Assembly (NCBI GenBank): GCA_037974335.1 | Contig: CM075760.1 | Span: forward strand, 33,985,609-34,049,608 | Direction of reading: 5' to 3' | Length of the DNA: 64,000 nt | From: Prionace glauca | Taxonomy: Eukaryota; Chordata; Chondrichthyes; Carcharhiniformes; Carcharhinidae | Shown here: piece after piece, positions 63,002 to 64,000 of the stretch | How the letters are laid out: each line of letters begins with the position of its first letter | How positions within the stretch are numbered: position 1 is the stretch's first letter | Program-made: the position numbers and the translations under genes | Notes under the pieces: model-generated | The model's input: the letters and a program-made list of their open reading frames with translations, nothing else | Told to the model about the DNA's origin: nothing | The model's database searches: none

Positions 63002-63639
63002 TCTTGCTGCAGCTGTATAGGGCATTGGTGAGGCCGCAGCTGGAGTGCTGTGTGCAGTTTTGGGCACCGCACCTGCGCAAGGATATTTTGGCCCTGGAGG
63101 GAGTGCAGAGGAGGATTACTCGGCTGATACCGGAGTTGAGGGGATTGAGCTATGAGGAGAGGCTGAATAAACTAGGCTTGTACTCGTTAGAGTTTAGAAG
63201 AATGAGGGGAGATCTCATTGAGACGTATAAGATGATGAATGGGATGGATAGGAAAGAGGTGGAGAGACTCTTCCCGCTCAAAAAAGACAGTAGGACTAGG
63301 GGGCACAGCCTCAAGATAAAGGGGGGGCGGTTTAGAACAGAGTTGAGGAGGAACTTCTTCACTCAAAGGGTGGTGAATCTCTGGAATTCTCTGCCCGTTG
63401 AAGTGGTGGAGGCTGCCTCGCTAAATATTTTTAAGAAACGGGTTGATGGGTTTTTGATAAGAGAGGGGATTAAGGGTTATGGGGAGAGGGCGGGAAGGTG
63501 GAGCTGAGTCACGACAGATCAGCCATGATCTTATTGAATGGCGGGGCAGGCTCGAGGGGCCAGATGGCCTACTCCTGCTCCTATTTCTTATGTTCTTATG
63601 TTCTTATGAATCAGAATATGATCCAGCATCGCAAGACTT

Positions 63640-63935
63640 TAGATCTACAGTACGCATGCGCAAAGTGCATGCGCAGTGGGTGTTGCTGCTGCAGTGGTGT
63701 CGTTTTATCGGCTCCGGGTTTCCAGGGAAACGGCTGATTCTGGAGGGTAATGGAGGCGGCGGAGTGGGTGGGGAGGCTTTATAAGCACCCAATGGATTCA
63801 GGAAAACCCGAATAATAAGTGCTCGGTGCCGCGTTCGTAACATTTGTGGCCTCGACCATAGATGCCTGAGTTGGAGGCCCCGAGTTAACGGCAACCATCT
63901 TTACCGGGGCGATGAGCAGCAGGGCGCATGCGCGG
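63640..63935. promoter_or_regulatory. CpG-rich promoter P8
   Basis: Two NRF1-type sites ACGCATGCGCA and GTGCATGCGCA near 63652-63676. A perfect RFX-type X-box half pair GTTTCCAGGGAAAC at 63718-63731. A TTTATAAG at 63778. On minus, GCGCATGCGC (63924-63933) is followed by AAAGATGGTT. The mixture suggests divergent transcription. Confidence 0.55.
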
Positions 63936-63954
63936 TGCTCCCTGTCAGCAGGAG

Positions 63955-64000
63955 GAGAGAATGTTGTGAATTTCTATCCTGGACTGACAGTGATGGACTT
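63955..64000 (+). other. Intron end of a further ZNF gene running off the window
   Basis: GAATTTCTATCCTGGACTGA followed by CAGTGATGGACTT is the pre-acceptor motif found 20-40 bases before the finger exon in A, G and J. The acceptor and array should lie just beyond 64000. Confidence 0.6.

Larger units (their letters stand above)
60340..63609 (+). mobile_element. Near-complete young CR1
   Basis: Begins in the inter-ORF region (GGACCAGAGTGCTGGCGAAT, GGGCTTTAAACTAATTAGGG). It carries ORF2 and ends in the 3' UTR and tail TTATGTTCTTATGTTCTTATG. ORF1 is absent. A 142-bp insertion splits ORF2. The 5' edge is approximate. Confidence 0.9.

Overview
The window looks like a piece of a vertebrate, probably cartilaginous-fish (shark or ray), nuclear genome. 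It is packed with tandem C2H2 zinc-finger (ZNF) genes. Between and inside them lie CR1-group LINEs, tRNA-headed SINEs resembling the elasmobranch HE1 family, and several other dispersed repeats. The elasmobranch call is inference from repeat types recognised by eye. No bacterial, organellar or CRISPR features are present.

ZNF content, left to right, with working names: A (+, 358-888, disrupted), B (-, 3999-5202, pseudogene, with a foreign four-finger tail at 3613-3960), C (-, 9407-10108), D (+, 12944-14092), E (-, 18074-19162), F (-, 26117-26986), G (+, 31715-32305), H (+, remnant near 33.6-33.8 kb), I (-, 37785-39053), J (+, 44550-46076), K (-, 53169-54599). Further exon relics lie at 21.4, 56.0 and 57.5 kb, and the intron end of another ZNF runs off the right edge. 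Each gene carries its finger array in a single 3' exon preceded by a recognisable splice acceptor. No KRAB, SCAN or BTB coding sequence was seen. Two lineages are visible. B, E and F start with MEGKST-like or MEEKST-like leaders. A, C, D, G, I, J and K start just before MExxWKC-type fingers and carry decayed extra fingers in the upstream part of the exon.

The genes tend to be arranged head to head around CpG-rich, CCAAT/GC-box/NRF1-type promoters: C/D around 11.0-11.7 kb, F/G around 29.7-30.5 kb, and I/J around 43.1-43.6 kb. K faces a related promoter at 55.3-55.9 kb whose other partner is only a relic. Two of these promoters (43.2 and 55.5 kb) hold a 33-bp minisatellite with a GC box and a SOX-type CCATTGTT motif in each unit. 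The 11 kb promoter lies between 145-bp inverted arms.

Mobile DNA explains most of the rest. A nearly complete CR1 (about 60.3-63.6 kb) has an 841-codon ORF2 interrupted by a 142-bp insertion. A second, 5'-truncated CR1 (23.5-25.55 kb) keeps a 646-codon reverse-transcriptase frame. A foldback repeat family recurs with 12-15 bp target duplications in its best-bounded copies. The most striking structure is at 17521-22230. There a foldback element with a near-perfect 265-bp palindrome is split by a 4.0-kb block holding ZNF-E. That block ends exactly at a CR1 3' terminus and lacks ZNF-E's own 3' UTR, as though a ZNF transcript had been carried by CR1 machinery.
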